A stretch of DNA of 64,000 nt from Andrena cerasifolii (GCF_050908995.1 NC_135118.1:4712001-4776000); one strand, 5' to 3'; shown: positions 35,010 through 48,497, counted from the first letter of the stretch. The notes: a model not told the origin generated them from the letters alone. Program-made: numbers and translations.

Positions 35010-36299
35010 TTAGGTTGGCAAGGATGAAATTTGTAGTTAAGAATATTGCCAACTTTAACAGCTTATTATTTGACATTGGCTTAATAATTTACCGTTCTGT
35101 TTTTTTTTTGTTGGAAAGTTACATATCTCGCCTGTTTAAAGAAATCGTTGTAAGCACTACAAAATATTAAAAACTTTTTTTAAAAATTAATTCTGTTGAA
35201 AATGGAACGCTCGGAAATTCGCACTATTATGAAGTATGAGTTCTTACGTGGAACTAAGGCATCGCAGACCGCGCGAAACATTAATAGTTTATTTGGCTCT
35301 AGTGTTACTGCAGAGCAGACAGTATCAAATTGGTTCGCCAAAATTCGTACAGGGAACTTTGATCTCACAAATGAGCCACGCGGTCGCTCAGAATCAATGG
35401 TCATTAATGACGAATTAAAGGTCACCGTTGAGTCTGACCCATCTCAGAGTGGCTATGAATTATCGTTGAAGTTTGGTGTTAGCGAACAAACAATATTAAC
35501 GCATTTAGCTCAAATCGGTAAAGTGAAAAAGTTGGATAAGTGGGTTCCACATGAACTGAGTGAAAATCAGAAACAAAAGCGTTTGGAAGCTTGCTTGATG
35601 TCGCTTTCTCGTCACAAATCTGATACATTTTTTAATCGAATTGTCACTTGTGACGAGAAATGGATCCAATATGACAATCGCAAGCGTTCAGCACAGTGGT
35701 TGGACAAGGATGAATTACCAAAACACACTCCAAAGCGCAATATTCATCAAAAGAAGCTGATGGTGACTGTTTGGTGGTCCAGCGCAGGTGTAATCCATTA
35801 TGATTTCATGAAACCCGGCTTAACGATCCTAGCAGAAACATCCTGCAACCAACTGGACGAAATGATGCAAAAACTGAAAGAAAAACAGCCTAGATTGGTC
35901 AACAGATCGACTCCTATCTTATTGCACGAAAACGCTAGACCCACACACTGCAAAAATGACTGCGGCAAAACTACAGGAACTGGAGTTGGAACTTCTTCAT
36001 CATCCTCCATACTCACCAGACCTAGCCCCCACTGACTACCACTTCTTCCGCAATTTGGACAACTTTTTAATAGGAAAACAATTTAATTCCGACAATGCTG
36101 TAAAACTGGCCTTCCAGGAAATCATTGACTCTCGTCTGCCAGGGTTTTATACCACCGGCCTGCACAACCTGCCGCTTAAATAGCAAAAGGGTATAGACAA
36201 TATGGGTGCATACTTTGATGGATAAAATAAATCCTTATATTTGTGAGTTATCAACCAACTTTGCCTGTTTTTCTACAAATTTCATCCCTGACGACCTGA
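35010..36299 (+). mobile_element. mariner element, cecropia-type, 1290 bp
   Basis: TIRs are TTAGGTTGGCAAGGATGAAA on the left and, on the other strand, TCAGGTCGTCAGGGATGAAA on the right, both followed by TTTGTAG. TA target duplication flanks both sides (35008-35009 and 36300-36301). Size and layout are those of a full-length mariner with one transposase gene and short untranslated ends. TIRs differ at several positions in the first 15 bases, so the copy is not recent. Confidence 0.92.
35202..36183 (+). pseudogene. mariner transposase, inactivated
   Basis: The protein starts MERSEIRTIMKYEFLRGTKA with a helix-turn-helix N-terminus (about 1-110), the linker WVPHELSENQ (about 114-123) and the catalytic domain. 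The first Asp is in VTCDEKW (about residue 151). At the second site LHENARP has Glu where mariners have Asp (about residue 243). The third Asp is in SPDLAPTDYHFF with 34 residues between, the DD34D spacing of mariner. An extra base near 35,941 shifts the frame, and the reading continues HTAKMTAAKLQEL in the frame that ends at 36183. A TAG there truncates it: the next codons still read QKGIDNMGAYFD, the expected C-terminal tail. From memory it resembles the cecropia subfamily, which includes human Hsmar1. It is clearly dead. Confidence 0.93.
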
Positions 36300-36301
36300 T
36301 A

Positions 36302-39300
36302 CAAAAGAGCTCGTCGAATCCGAAGAAACATACGGAAGCCGCTGGATCGACACTTATTCAACGACAGTGAAACGCAGTTTTCCCTTCCATTTTCCGCGGG
36401 AATACATCGAAAAAGCCGCCCGGTGCCCGGATTTCGCGGCGAAGGACACAGCGCACGAACCAAAGCGATCGCATGGAAAAATGTACCCCAACGTATCCGT
36501 GGGCGTGCATGTGCGTTGTCCGGGTCCTCTATGACACCCTGTCCTTTCCCGAAGGTGTCGGTAGATGTTCCCTGGGCCCGGTCGGCTGGGACAAGCGAGA
36601 TATATCGTCCAGCCGGCTGTTAATAAGACGAGACAATGCCGGGGCCCGGTGTGTGTGCGTGTGTGCCCGGTCTGGTCTCACGAGAGAGAGAGGCCACGGG
36701 CGTTCATATGTTTATTAGCCGGACCCCGCATAAATAACACGGCTATAAGAACGAGAGAAGAAAGGGTGAAAGGAGGGGCCCGGGCCAGGGCCCGGCAGAG
36801 ATCGGCCGAGTAAATTGTCACACGCTCTCTCCGTTCTGAGGGAACAGGGAATTGGGGTGGCGGGCCCCGAAGGGCCTGATCGGCCGGAAAGAAAGAGGAG
36901 CGGGTGGAGAAAGATCCTATCCCGTGCTGGACCGCGCACCAACGGCTAGTGATGAACTCAAGACGCTTCGAGTCCCTTGGAACCAGGTACCAGCGATGTT
37001 CCCGAGGATAATACCCGGCGCAATTCCTCTGGGCTCCCTGCCGACCCAGGTTGCATTAAATCGGGATCGTTTGGCAATTGGAAAATTATGAAATGCAAGG
37101 GCCCGTTTGTTGGTCGAGGGTCTGCTTCTTTGTAACGATGCTGACTGGCTATGTAAAATTATTCCTGGCCATGTATAAGAGCGTAGCTCAGCTTCCAAGG
37201 CCCCAGGAGTTCAGCGGGGTCCCTTGGTCCGCCGATATTTGAAGTACACATAATCGCAGATTGGTTCTTTGTTCGAACTTTGCTGAAATTGCTCGAAAAG
37301 CAACGGGAAGAAGAACCGAATGCCCATCACTAGAAGCGGGCTGTCCCCGGACAGGGAGCAGACGGGGCCTGGGCTCGGTGGCCGGATGGGGGAAAGGCGG
37401 GAGGAGAAGATGGACCGAGAGCCGGGCCTACCTAATTTACCTCCCAGATAATGCGGCATAATTAAAGCAAAATGTAACGTCGCTGGCAATTAAAACAAAT
37501 TTATGCGACCGAGATCCGCGATCGGCCGACCTGGGCCCCTTTCTGCCGGCCTTGGCCGCGTCCCTGCCTCCCGCCCTCGCCACCGCCAGCCCTCGCGGCC
37601 ATTATTATTGTTATTGCCAGGGAACGGGGTGGGATATTGGCAGACAAGTGTCCACGAAATGTTCAATTGAAAGGGTTGGGACAGTTGGCGGGAGGGGGGT
37701 CGCTCGAGTGACAGCGGAGGAAGGGTACACACTTGAAGGGGGTATGGCGATGGAAGTTGCAAAATCTGGTGTCGAAGCTATCAAATGATCGATATTTTCG
37801 TCCTTGATTCCGATCCGACTCCAAAGTCTAATGTAAAATTTATGGTCTTTACTAGCATGCAATGTATATACAGTAGTGATCTAAAGAGAGTCGATAATTG
37901 GTATTTTTATATATGTGTGTAAGTAATGCTTGTCGTGTTGGTAATCACAAAAATATTCCAGGCGATTTTCGTAGTATTTTCGAGCGAGTGCGGAACTCAA
38001 TGCTACCGCGTGCAATTTTCTTTAATCATCCATAACCCGAAAATTAAGATACATAGGACATACGTTCGTATGACGTTTTTAATTATATTAGTGTGTGGAT
38101 TTAGCCCCTGAAGTATTGACATGCGTTTAGGAATCACACTGTACCGTTCTGTTTTGAGAAATTATGTAAGTTCTGTTGGGTACTATTTGCTTTATAAATT
38201 TCGCCGATGAAAGTAGATGAGTTCATTTTGGTGTTCAAGTTTTGTCGAGAGCCTCGAGGCAATCTTCACCTCGCGCAGAGGCTTTTCGGACCAGCCATCG
38301 CGAGCAAAAAACTATTGCACCCGAAAAAGGGCAAAGAAGAAGGGAACGAGAGATGGGAGGACGAAGAAATCCCGTAAGAAGCAGTCAAACGTCGCATTTT
38401 CATTTCAGTTTGTCATTCCATCACGAGGATCCGGTTTCTCTCGATCCTCTTCTAACGCTTCTTGGTTTTGCACCAGACGGTAGCTATTCCAATCGATTAT
38501 AAGATTTAGTAGTTCCTCCTTCCAGATACAAATTAAAAAAAAAAACATTTGCCTTTAAAATTAAAACAGAGTGCCCTCGTTTAACCACAGGTTAACAGCT
38601 GAAAAATTCGACAAGTTAACAGTGAGTAAAACCAAAGTCTACACAGTAGTATCTATGTCAGACCCGAACGAAGTGTCCCCGATTTCTTCCCATTTCGATT
38701 GCTAAGAAGTCGTTTGCGGGACAAGGAATCGCACGATTTCGCGGTACTCGGCCGACAGAACGGCAAATGGTTCGGCAGGTATTCTCGCTGCGACCTTCAT
38801 GGACAAAAAGCCGAAGTGCGCGCGAAAGGACGAAGAAGGAGGCAAAGAAGAACGGGAGGAGAGCTCGAAGCCGCGTAAGAAAGCGATCTTGGCGTAGCAC
38901 GTTGCAGAGGAAGACACGGCCAGCCATCCACCGATTCATTTCGTACCAAGCATTTCAAATTAATGATAACGTTAAAAACTGCCTAAGCAAGGACGAACTT
39001 TGTAAGGATATCATTCATAATGTTAGCTACATTAATTGTATCTCATTCGCATCAAACTGTTTTGACCCATTTAATAACGCGGAATACCTAATTTCTTGCA
39101 CAGTATAATGTGATGTTTTAAATAAATGCTGAATCATCAAAGTTGAACTCATATTAAAAGAAATGTTGTTTCCTATTTTATATGATTAGTAGAGCCTATT
39201 GGAATCCGTTATTGCCACTAACTCAACTTCGAAAAAGAAAATGTGGGTTAGTCCTTTGCTGCTCTCACTGCCTCAATTATAAGTCCAACGAAGCAGCCGT

Positions 39301-42300
39301 TTTTGCTGAAGCACTTTTTAAGCCGACTGTCAAATCGCTCCAGGTTTAAAGGTATCAACTGAAGTGGTGCAGTGTACGTGGAAAAAAAATCGTATTAAAA
39401 GACAGGGTTGCCAATTTTGATTTCACATTCCTTCTAAATATTTTGTTTATTGGTTGATCCTTGAGACAATCTTCTAACACTGTTGGATTTGCAATCTCCC
39501 TCCTACCTTTCCCAGATCAGTTTTTGTTATTTACGCGACTGCGGCATTTTCTAGTAAAGCCGAGCGCCTTTTACTCCTAATAAAATACATCTGCCACGAA
39601 GTGTCGCACTATAATTTCTCTTAAGGCTATCCAGGAGATTATATCCCAACAGGGAACAGAAGCAGAGCACCAAACGTTCGAAAGCCCAGAATTTGACAAC
39701 TCTTAAAATCCTATGAAATTTGCAAGGTTGCAAATCGTTTCGAGACTGTTGGAGGCCCGAATCGCTTCGGGCTTTGCCTCAAGTCGCTTTGATACTTTGA
39801 TTCGTCTTGAGCCCCACCACTGGTGTCCAGAACAGAGTCCCTCATACAAGGAATCCTCTGCTTTACGACCGTATTTGCTGGATGTGCAGGCTTTTGATCC
39901 CGTCAGAATGCGAGATGTCCCCGCGGGGACAGTGTATCCACCTTTACACCTGTATTCGTATATATGGAGGTTACCGCCAAACGTATATGGGGAGACCGGT
40001 GGAACCAGCCTGGCCGTGCTTGTCATATCCAGCGAACCAGCAACTAGTAATGGGACTAGTTCTATGGCACAGCTATTAATATTGTGACAACCTATCGATG
40101 TCTATTGATTCTGAATCGTCGCTTAACAGAAGTACATTCGTCGTTGTTATATCAGCGGTTACGACAGCAACAGGATGGCTCCCTGGAGCAGACAATAGCT
40201 TCGACGCAATCGCACCGCAGTAGGACGAATAGAGCAACAAAGGATAGCGTCACTTTTCGGTCGGTTGCGGATCACGAGGGAGAAGAAAAATTAGTGCCGG
40301 CAAAAATGTAATTGTTCAACTGAAGTGTGATGAGAAAGTTACAATAACACCTTGCTACTGCAAGTCCCTTCAACGACGTTGCTTCTGCGTACGGATCCAC
40401 GAGTAGGTAACTGTCTACTTAGTAGCATGGTCGTTGAGAAAGTCAAGTTGCTACAGAATATGCGGGTGTAAACCTGAAAATAAGTAACGGTGTCTGCTGT
40501 TTAACGCAGAAACGGAAGGAATAGAAACGAACCAGAGATGTATAGGATGTACCTATTGTGTATGCCTCAGGACTTACGGCGCTCGCTTGTTAAATGTATT
40601 TAGTTTTCCCATCGTGGAGGGAACAGTAGGTTTTAAACGTGATAAAAGAAATTAAAAAAAAAATAATAAAAAATAGTGGTCAATGTTTCGCCTGCATTAG
40701 ACACTGCACAAAAGCAAGATTGGGCTAGCAGTTGTTGCTGAACATGTATTAGACTGCAAAGTTGGCAAACGAGGGGTTGCTCGTTACTCCCATGTGGCAA
40801 CAATTTTGTAGTTTTTAATCACGTTTTCATTCTTATATTTGCAAGGACTTGTTGTAACTTTCCCGTTACATTTAAATTAAATAATTAAGCCTTTCAGAAT
40901 CCTTAAACCGCACAGATCCCGTAATAACTTTTCTTTCCCGTCATGGCTTCTAATTGACCAAAATTGACGTAGTCCCTTCCTTGACACGTCCGCCACCATG
41001 TGTTACGTATCCTAGTGACAAACTAATATCGCACACGCGACGCATCAATAATTTTATATGTCACGCTGACAAAACACGCGAAGTCCACTTTTTCGACCTG
41101 TTGAAATCAGACAATCCTCAGGGCATTCAAAACGCAAACGAAATCCTCTTATTACATCCTTCATGTGCCCAATTAAAAGTGAACACTGAAAATGTAACAT
41201 AACCTATGACAGAAAACCCCCGAAACGGTAATACCACGCTTACGAAATACAAAGTAAATGCTACAAACTGTTCAGAACCCAGCAGATTTCTCGAAAACGC
41301 TCGTAACTAAACCACAGGGTGGGGTGGCATAGTTACTACCCAACACTGTCGAACAGCAACATTCTTCCCCCGGTGGCCAAGAAGAACTCCGCAGACCACG
41401 GCAATAAATACGATCCTCAATATCTGGACCCCTAACGATCCAGATCGGTAACTGCACGATCTTATTAGCGACGCAAGTCCCTGGCAAAAAGCGGGGCCAG
41501 CCCCAAGGAGTCGGTTGCCAACGAAATTCATGCGCGAGGCCTGGGCAGACGGGCGGGAGGGAGGGCGAAGAAGAAGAAGAAAAGGGGGCCGCCGCGGTCG
41601 CTGAAATATCCGTAGATAAATTGACGTCAAATCGGATTTTATTGCTCGAGGGTGGGAGGGTGGGGACGAGGGGAGGATAGAGGGGGCGTTGGGACGCGAA
41701 GAAAGGTGATAGAAAACAGGTCCGGTCTCGCCTCGAGCGAGCCGCAACTATTTCGTGTTTTTCTTCGGGGTTCCGACGCGCCGCTATCGCTTCGCCATCT
41801 GCCTGACAAACCCGCGCCATCCTCATGAATACGTCATATCTATTCTTTTGCCAGCAGCCGGGGCACCATAAACCCGACTCCCGGTTCTTCCAGTTCCCCG
41901 TTTCGACCAATTCGGAATTCGCCAGCCCTGCCTAAGAGACGTCGACCTGCTGTAACCCCATCGGCGTCGCGATCTCTCGTGCCCCCGCTACCGGGGGCCC
42001 CGATTCCGCGCCGCAGAGACCTCGGGCCGCGCTGGAACAGGGGTAATTTATTCAAGTTTGAGGGAACGAAGCCGCGTCTCGTCCTCCGCCGGACGTTATT
42101 CGGTCGTTTCTGGGATACGCCGATGGTTCACTTGGCAAAACTCGGGGTGAGTTTGGATCAAGATCCTGGGCGAGCTTGGCGTCTCGGTTGATGGAGGTCA
42201 GGCTAACCCTGAGAAGACTTCTGGGGTTTGCTTTCACGCTGTTTGTACCGTGGATTCGTTTGTGACTTACAATTAGATTCCTTTGTTTAACACGCTGGCT

Positions 42301-42310
42301 GCTGCAGCTG
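36302..42310. other. Gene-free stretch, mixed composition
   Basis: No gene is supported over these 6 kb. The parts at 36.3-37.8 kb and 41.3-42.2 kb are GC-rich. The part at 37.8-41.2 kb is AT-richer and may hold old, unrecognisable repeats. A 124-codon frame at 39713-40087 (+) has no domain I know and overlaps a frame on the other strand and one in another register, so I leave it uncalled. Confidence 0.4.
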
Positions 42311-42313
42311 GCA

Positions 42314-43224
42314 GGGGAAAGCGGGGTAATTCCGGCTACATAAGCAAGAAATGCTTTTAATTTTGGCAAGTTACATAGTTGTTAGTTTTTTTTTTATATT
42401 AATTGACAGTTTGAAGTGTCTAACAGTTTGTATTAGTATGGCCGAGAAAACATAAATTTATGCTGTACCTAACAAAATTGGAAGCTATAACACAAAAATG
42501 ATCATTTAATGGCCATGATTTTTCTTTACAAAAGAAGTGCAAAAAATGTTCAATTAATAAAAAAATGTTATTTTTGTTTTACAATTAATTACTACACGAA
42601 TGACAAATATATTCTTCAGGGGTACCTATTCCATCTTGAACATTCTTCATATGCCCGATTCAAAATTTAGTTTTTTCTTTCTCAGTTTTCTTTTACCTCC
42701 CTTTTGTGTTTTTTGATGTGGAAGCTTGTTAATGTTCCTGACTCCAGTCTGCCTTATTCGTAATTCTTTTATATGTCAGTTGCATCTAAGCCAGAAAAAT
42801 CAATGTTAGTTGCTGGCTGGAGTTACCCCTCAATGGCTGGTCCTACCCCACAACACATGTTCAAATAGTTGAAGTAATACACTGAATTGAATTTACATAT
42901 TACCAGAAATCAAATGTAGGTTTGAACGTAGAAACATTTATCTATTTAATGAGACTAATAGTAATAATCTATATATCTATTCCAACTACTAATTTGCCTT
43001 GCTTAAAAATGGACCACTGTTGTAAGGTTACGTTGCGAAATAAACACTCACGGATTTGTTTACAACAGAAAACTGCTATAGTCATGGAAACGATGAATAT
43101 TAGCTAATGTAAGGAGTCGCATCATTAACAAGTGGCGCTACTTACCATACAGTCACGCGTTTGTCGTTTTAAGAAATAAAAGTGGCCGGAATTAGCCACT
43201 GGCCGAAACTACCCCGCTTTCCCC
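42314..43224. mobile_element. Non-coding TIR element, GGGGAAAGCGGGGTA family
   Basis: The left end GGGGAAAGCGGGGTAATTCC is matched on the other strand by GGGGAAAGCGGGGTAGTTTC at the right end. The right side has TA outside; the left has CA. A GGGGTA-A-TCCGGC-like word recurs in inverse form near 42812-42850 (GTTACCCC and CCTACCCC) and at 43186-43215 (CCGGAATTAGCC, AACTACCCCG). The interior is AT-rich with no convincing frame. Confidence 0.75.
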
Positions 43225-43422
43225 TATACAAGGTCTACACTCTAACGGTCCCCAGTTTAGGAAAATGTAATAAAAAAAATTAGCAACAAAAATTGATCCG
43301 TGCTAAATGGATAATATACAACGACGACACACATTTCGAAAATACTTTCTCATTGGTACAAAACGAAGGTCACCTTGAGTTTTTTAAATGGCATCACACG
43401 ATGTTTTTCGTAACATTGTAGG

Positions 43423-44272
43423 TAGTGTTCCTGATTTCTCGATATTTTTTGTTTCTCGAGAAATCAGAAATGAGATCATATTTCTTGAGAATTCTCGAGA
43501 ATTCTCGAGAAATTGAAAGAAATATTGTAAAAATTATATTTTTAGAATAATGTTGATAATATTTATCAAAAACACAAGAAAACTTTAACTAAACGATTAT
43601 TCCTGTCTAATTTATACAAAACTTGTGTAAATGAAAAAATAGATATTAAATATAATGGGTAAATTTATTTATTTAATACAAAATTTGTACAAAGCGAAAC
43701 ATTACTTTTTAGTTTTAAAATTTATTTTTAAATAGTACAATGCGTCTAATGTAGCGTCAGGGAATTTATTTTTTTGTGGCAAAATCTGTTACTGTTATAT
43801 TCTCACGTTTTATAAATATCTATCTCGGCTGTTAATTGAAAAAATGCGTCTTGACCCTTTTGGAAGAAATTCTGGATCATGCAAAAATTTTATACGGGGT
43901 ACAATAGTCTTATCTCTTCTTTTCAATATTTCTTCTTTAATAGCCACAAGAAACTCATTGGGTACTTAATTCAGTATACAATTTTTCTAAAATTTTAAAT
44001 AAGAATTTAAGGGCACCTTCAGCAGTTAATAATATCGAATCTCCTGTACTGTGATTTGCTATTGGAATTCATATAGGTTCTAATGTTATTAATAAGATGT
44101 ATTATAAATTGTAAATGTGTTTATACGTTCGCGATTAACTAGTAATACATTCATTTACGAAAATAAATGAGATTTATAATATTTTTCCTAGACTTAAGTT
44201 TCTCGAGAAATTATAGTATTTCTCGAGAAATAAGAAATAAGCAATTATAAAATTTCTCGAGAAGGAACACTA
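43423..44272 (-). mobile_element. hAT element with 8-bp target duplication ATTGTAGG
   Basis: ATTGTAGG lies directly outside both ends (43415-43422 and 44273-44280), a perfect 8-bp duplication as made by hAT transposases. The ends are TAGTGTTCCTGATTTCTCGA and its partner TAGTGTTCCTTCTCGAGAAA on the other strand. The palindrome TTTCTCGAGAAA or a part of it occurs repeatedly near both ends (about 43455, 43490-43515, 44202, 44222, 44256). This is a typical subterminal repeat set for hAT transposase binding. The element is internally deleted and carries only transposase debris on the minus strand. Confidence 0.9.
43832..44090 (-). pseudogene. Transposase remnant inside the hAT element
   Basis: The minus strand reads about 42 uninterrupted codons, EFLVAIKEEILKRRDKTIVP followed by RIKFLHDPEFLPKGSRRIFS, and before it, across a stop or shift, SILLTAEGALKFLFKILEKL. 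I take it for part of the C-terminal half of a hAT transposase because it lies inside an element with hAT-type ends. I would not assign it from the peptide alone. It is fragmentary and cannot be functional. Confidence 0.55.
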
Positions 44273-44280
44273 ATTGTAGG

Positions 44281-47150
44281 GGACGTTGAAACGAATTCAA
44301 CGAGTAGGTAACTATCATAATGTAACACTTTTATCCATAATAATATTAAATTTGTGATTCACAAATTCACAGAATCACAAATTCACAAATTCACGAATTC
44401 ACAAATTCACAAATTCACAAATTCACAAATGTATAAATTTAGCAAGTCTCCCCTACGTTTGTCAAAAGCGGTGGTGGGAGTTCCAGTTACTGTTTTGCAA
44501 GTGTGTTGAGCAAATCAAGAATGGGGATTTTAGAGCTATTATGCGAGTGTCTTGACACTGAAGTGGGTTTGAAAGTCTTGAATGTCATGAAAATTTTCAG
44601 ACTTCATAACTTAATAGGTAACCTCACATCTTGCAGACCGGTGTAATCAAAAGAAAACCAAACAACGATAACAGTAAAGCACCATTCATTCAGAACTAAA
44701 AAATTTCAAAATCTTCAAGACCTTCGAAACTCCATAAAATTTGCAATATTTTAGAAGATCACCAAACAGAAGGCTTCTCAAAATCGTTTTGGAATCCCTT
44801 GAGTGTCAGGCTTTAATTCAAAACGTGTCTAATCGTCTTCAATACCATAACGACCTAAATAGCCAAAAGTTTTACCAAGGCGAGTAAACTGATTCCACTT
44901 TTCAGTAAATTCTTAACACAAAAATTTTAGTGGATTCCGCAGTATCTGGCTTTGTTCATTTGGACAGCCTTTAGTAAAAATTCTTATTAATATCGCCCAT
45001 AGCTATGGACATTAATATTCTTCGTGATCACGTAAATGAGACGGTCATCCGTACATTGATAACGTAGCTGCTACGTCGCAGCAAATCAAACATTAAGTAT
45101 CAACACTTTATCTGCCGCGTGCCTATGCGCGATTTAACGATTTCGATTTATTTCATATTTATCGCCAATCGAACTGCAACACTAAAAGATTTCTATTTCA
45201 CTTTCCAAAACCAATGAAATACTTCAGGAGTTTGAAAAAGATCGACAATGGACACGAGCTTGCACAAAACGCGAGATTAGTGAAGTGTTAATTACTTTGA
45301 CAGTGCGTAAATTATGTTACGTTGAGAATTAAAGAATACAAGACATGTGAATATTATCACCTACTAACCAAGCCATCGCAGTGAATACAGTCCACTCAGG
45401 AATGTTGGACATTAATATAAAAGCAGATTTGCTCCGGTAGAGAGCAAGGATCGCGCGAGCCTAAATGAACAATCGGAAGCGGTGAAAGAACGGGGAAGAG
45501 GAGGTCGCCGTTTGGAAGCACGACCCTTTATCCTGCGTCCTAATTGAATGCAGCGCAATCTAAACGACGTCGATTTGCCGAGCCTCCACCCCGTTCGAAG
45601 GGTGTTAATACCCTGCGCAGAGACGCGCCACCTGCTGCAGGCGGATTTTCTGCGGTCCTTTAACCCTTTAGCAGCTGGATCAACGAGTGGATGCGAGAAA
45701 GATCTGTTCGTTTAGAGTTTGAGACTGTTGCCTTTTAAATCATAAATTACATAAAGCACAATTTTTGCCGCGAGATACTTCGTCGGAACAGATGAGGAAA
45801 GCTCTTAGTGATTGCGCTCTAAGATTGCTACTCGATGAAGTCGTTTCGTTGCTAGAGAATAATTAGTGGAGTCACGAGTTTACGCGCCATTCCTCGATGC
45901 TGCGGAAGCGTTGTTTGAGGTAGCCGTGAGGAAGAAGCGGGCGAGGGTGAAGCTTCACCACCGCAGGTGCCAAAAACCCAGCGCCGGCGCCTCTCGAGCC
46001 ACCCTTCGCTCCGTTTTACCTGCGCCGTTGTGGGCCGAAGCGATCGTTGCGAAAAATTACGGGCCGTAAAGTGACTCGAGACAAAAGAAGAGTCGCAGGG
46101 GCTTGGGCGTTAATGCCTGGGGTTGCATTCCCGGGGTGTGTTTGTTATTCGTTTAGCGCGTGCCTGCGTTTCGCGTGTGACAATGCGCGTTCAAACACTG
46201 GTGGCGGCTTTATGCGCGGTGGATAGTTAGGCACACCTATACAGTTCTACTGGCGATTCTCAAGTGTTCACCACTGACGGCACTGTCCAAGACGAGCCAG
46301 AAGGAATAATCAAAATTCGAGTGTGAATTGTAAAGCGGAATGGATTTCTTTAAAACAGAAGGAACGCGTGAAAGGTCTGGAAGCGGTGCCGTCTTCGCAA
46401 AGCAGCTCCACCGTAGGAGGCTTTAAAGGATTCATCGCTCCGCCGTAACCCCTCTGCGGCCATTCGCCACCCCAGCAGAGTCAAGACGCAGGCAGGAAGA
46501 ATCAACAGAGAGTGTGCACTTTGAGCGAGAGAAGAGCACGCAGCGGGCCGATCCTGGTGCAGCACCTGAACCTTGGACCTTCTCGCCTTACCCCGGGCAG
46601 TCCCTCCCCGTGGAATCGTCGATACTCCGTACGATCCACCTGTTCTCCCCCTACCGGTATCGCATGATAGAGTATAAGCGGCCGCTTCAAAGCAGAGCGG
46701 CCGGGTAGAAGGGAACAGGGACTGGGGCCTCTCGAAGATTAAAGCAACGCTGACACCTTAAAGACGAACCCCAGAGCGGGCTGTTGCGCCGCCGCTGGGA
46801 ACAGAGGAGCCCAGCTAGCGGACGGCCTTTTCGGGGTGAATCGAGAAGGGTTGAATGTATCCTTGGTTTTCTCCATTGTCAGTGCTCCTTGGAAACGCGG
46901 ACTCAGAGGCGTTCGCGGATTCTCGAGGCTGTTGCCGTTCCGAAGACTCTTCCATTGATTGCGCCGCAAATCATGGCTGTATCTCGCTGGGCGCACCGGG
47001 AAATTAATAATACCCCTCCTCCATCGGACTCTTTCGCGTTTTGCGCGTCTCTCAGAAAGGAGCTAATATTTTTCAGAGATTTTGCGGTCGCTCCGTTCGT
47101 TGCCGATTGGACATGGCGCATCGATGCGCGCCTCCAAATTCGATAGCGCG
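44281..47150. other. Gene-free stretch upstream of the promoter-like block
   Basis: An 8-bp tandem repeat occupies 44360-44429 (listed separately). The rest up to 45.4 kb is AT-rich, then GC-rich from about 45.5 kb. An isolated TTAACCCTTTAGCAGCTGG at 45660-45678 looks like a single piggyBac-like end without partner. No gene is recognised. Confidence 0.4.
44360..44429. repeat. 8-bp tandem repeat, ACAAATTC units
   Basis: About eight head-to-tail copies of ACAAATTC with a few substitutions (for example ACGAATTC and AGAATCAC). It is a simple minisatellite with no spacer sequences, so it is not a CRISPR array. Confidence 0.85.
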
Positions 47151-47243
47151 GTTCGAAAGTGGCTCGCGAGAAGTATGACACCGCTATGAGCCACTACCAG
47201 TGGTAGCGTATAGGATGCACGCGCAGCGTTTCCCCTACGCCAC

Positions 47244-47250
47244 TATAAAA
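47244..47250 (+). promoter_or_regulatory. TATA-like box
   Basis: TATAAAA in a GC-rich context about 1.66 kb before the candidate start codon. A start would be expected near 47,274. This is support by motif and position only. Confidence 0.3.
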
Positions 47251-48497
47251 ACCGCGTCAGCGCGCCGAGAATACAATCGGCACGCGCGGTGGGGAAGCCG
47301 TAGAATATTCACGCAGCATATAAAATCATAGAGACACGAGTGGCTCCGTATAATAATGCATAAGGGGGCGGTGTCGCGTCTGACACTGGCCACGCCCCAC
47401 CCCCCCGCGCAACCGGCTGCCTGGTGGGGGAACGCCAGCCGGAAGGGGAGCGAGCCGTGACGGGCCTAGGCGTGGGGGAAGTTACAGAAACACGACCGAA
47501 GCTGAGGCAGAAAATCATCCGAGGCTGTCAGACAGAGAAATTCTCCCTTTTCCTTCGAGCTGGGGGCGTGTTTAGCGAAAAGTAATAAACGTATCGACGG
47601 TGTTAAACAACGATACGACGAGCGGTATCGATTATATCACGCCGCGCGCAACACGTTCACTGGCTGATGCAGGCGATACTCGTGGCACAGACACGCACGC
47701 ACGTAGCCCACTCTTCTTCGCGCGTCATTGATAACCGACGGTAACGATAAATGCACCGTCCGCGGGGGATTGACACTGCTTCTATCGCGGACGGGGCACA
47801 AGAATGAGAGGGAACTTGCGACGGAACGACGGTGAACGGAAGTAGAGCGGTTCACGGTGTACGCGAATACATTTTTTTTCCACCACCGTACTTATCGAAT
47901 TGATTCAGATTCATGAGTACACATTGAACTTGATCCCACCCCTGCCGAACGGCGGTCACGTTGGAGAGGGTGCCGCGCTGGTGGGGGTACCGGCGCGTCG
48001 GCTGGGTGAGCGGGCGACCGGGGGGGAGGGAAGCGCGCGCGCAGGCCTCTCCCCTCCGCCCCCCACCAGGGCGCGACGGTCAGCGCCGGAGAGGGGCGCC
48101 GCGACGTCAGGCCCAGAGCTGGTCCGTCCGTCGTCCGGCCGACTCGAGGCACCAGAGCCGCGGATTTCGCGCGAGATATAGAACTATAAACACACATACG
48201 TAAACCGCGCGCGCGCGCGCGTCCGCAGCACACTGATCCGAAGGCATCGGCGGCAGCAACCACGAACGCGCACGCGAACGCACGCGGTGCCCCGCGTGTA
48301 CAAACGGACAGGGAGTTGCTCGGTGGCACACGTGTACGCGCACCGGCCGTGTCGGTGGCCCGTAGTAAAGAGATAAAAAAAAACAAAAGAAACGTAAAAG
48401 TTGAGTGTGTGACACGAAATATTGTATACAGTGGAACAGAACAGATATATCAGGGGGGTACAGAGAGGTAGAATAGGAGAGGAAGGGTGAGGGAAAC

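Noticed and set aside
39713..40087. 124-codon frame
   Set aside because: No domain, and an overlapping second frame and antisense frame of similar length. Could be repeat debris, but I cannot show it.
44360..44429. Short regular repeats that might suggest a CRISPR array
   Set aside because: Units are 8 bp, head to tail, without spacers. It is a simple minisatellite in a eukaryotic genome.
45660..45700. TTAACCCTTTAGCAGCTGG as a piggyBac-like end
   Set aside because: No inverse partner found in the neighbourhood.
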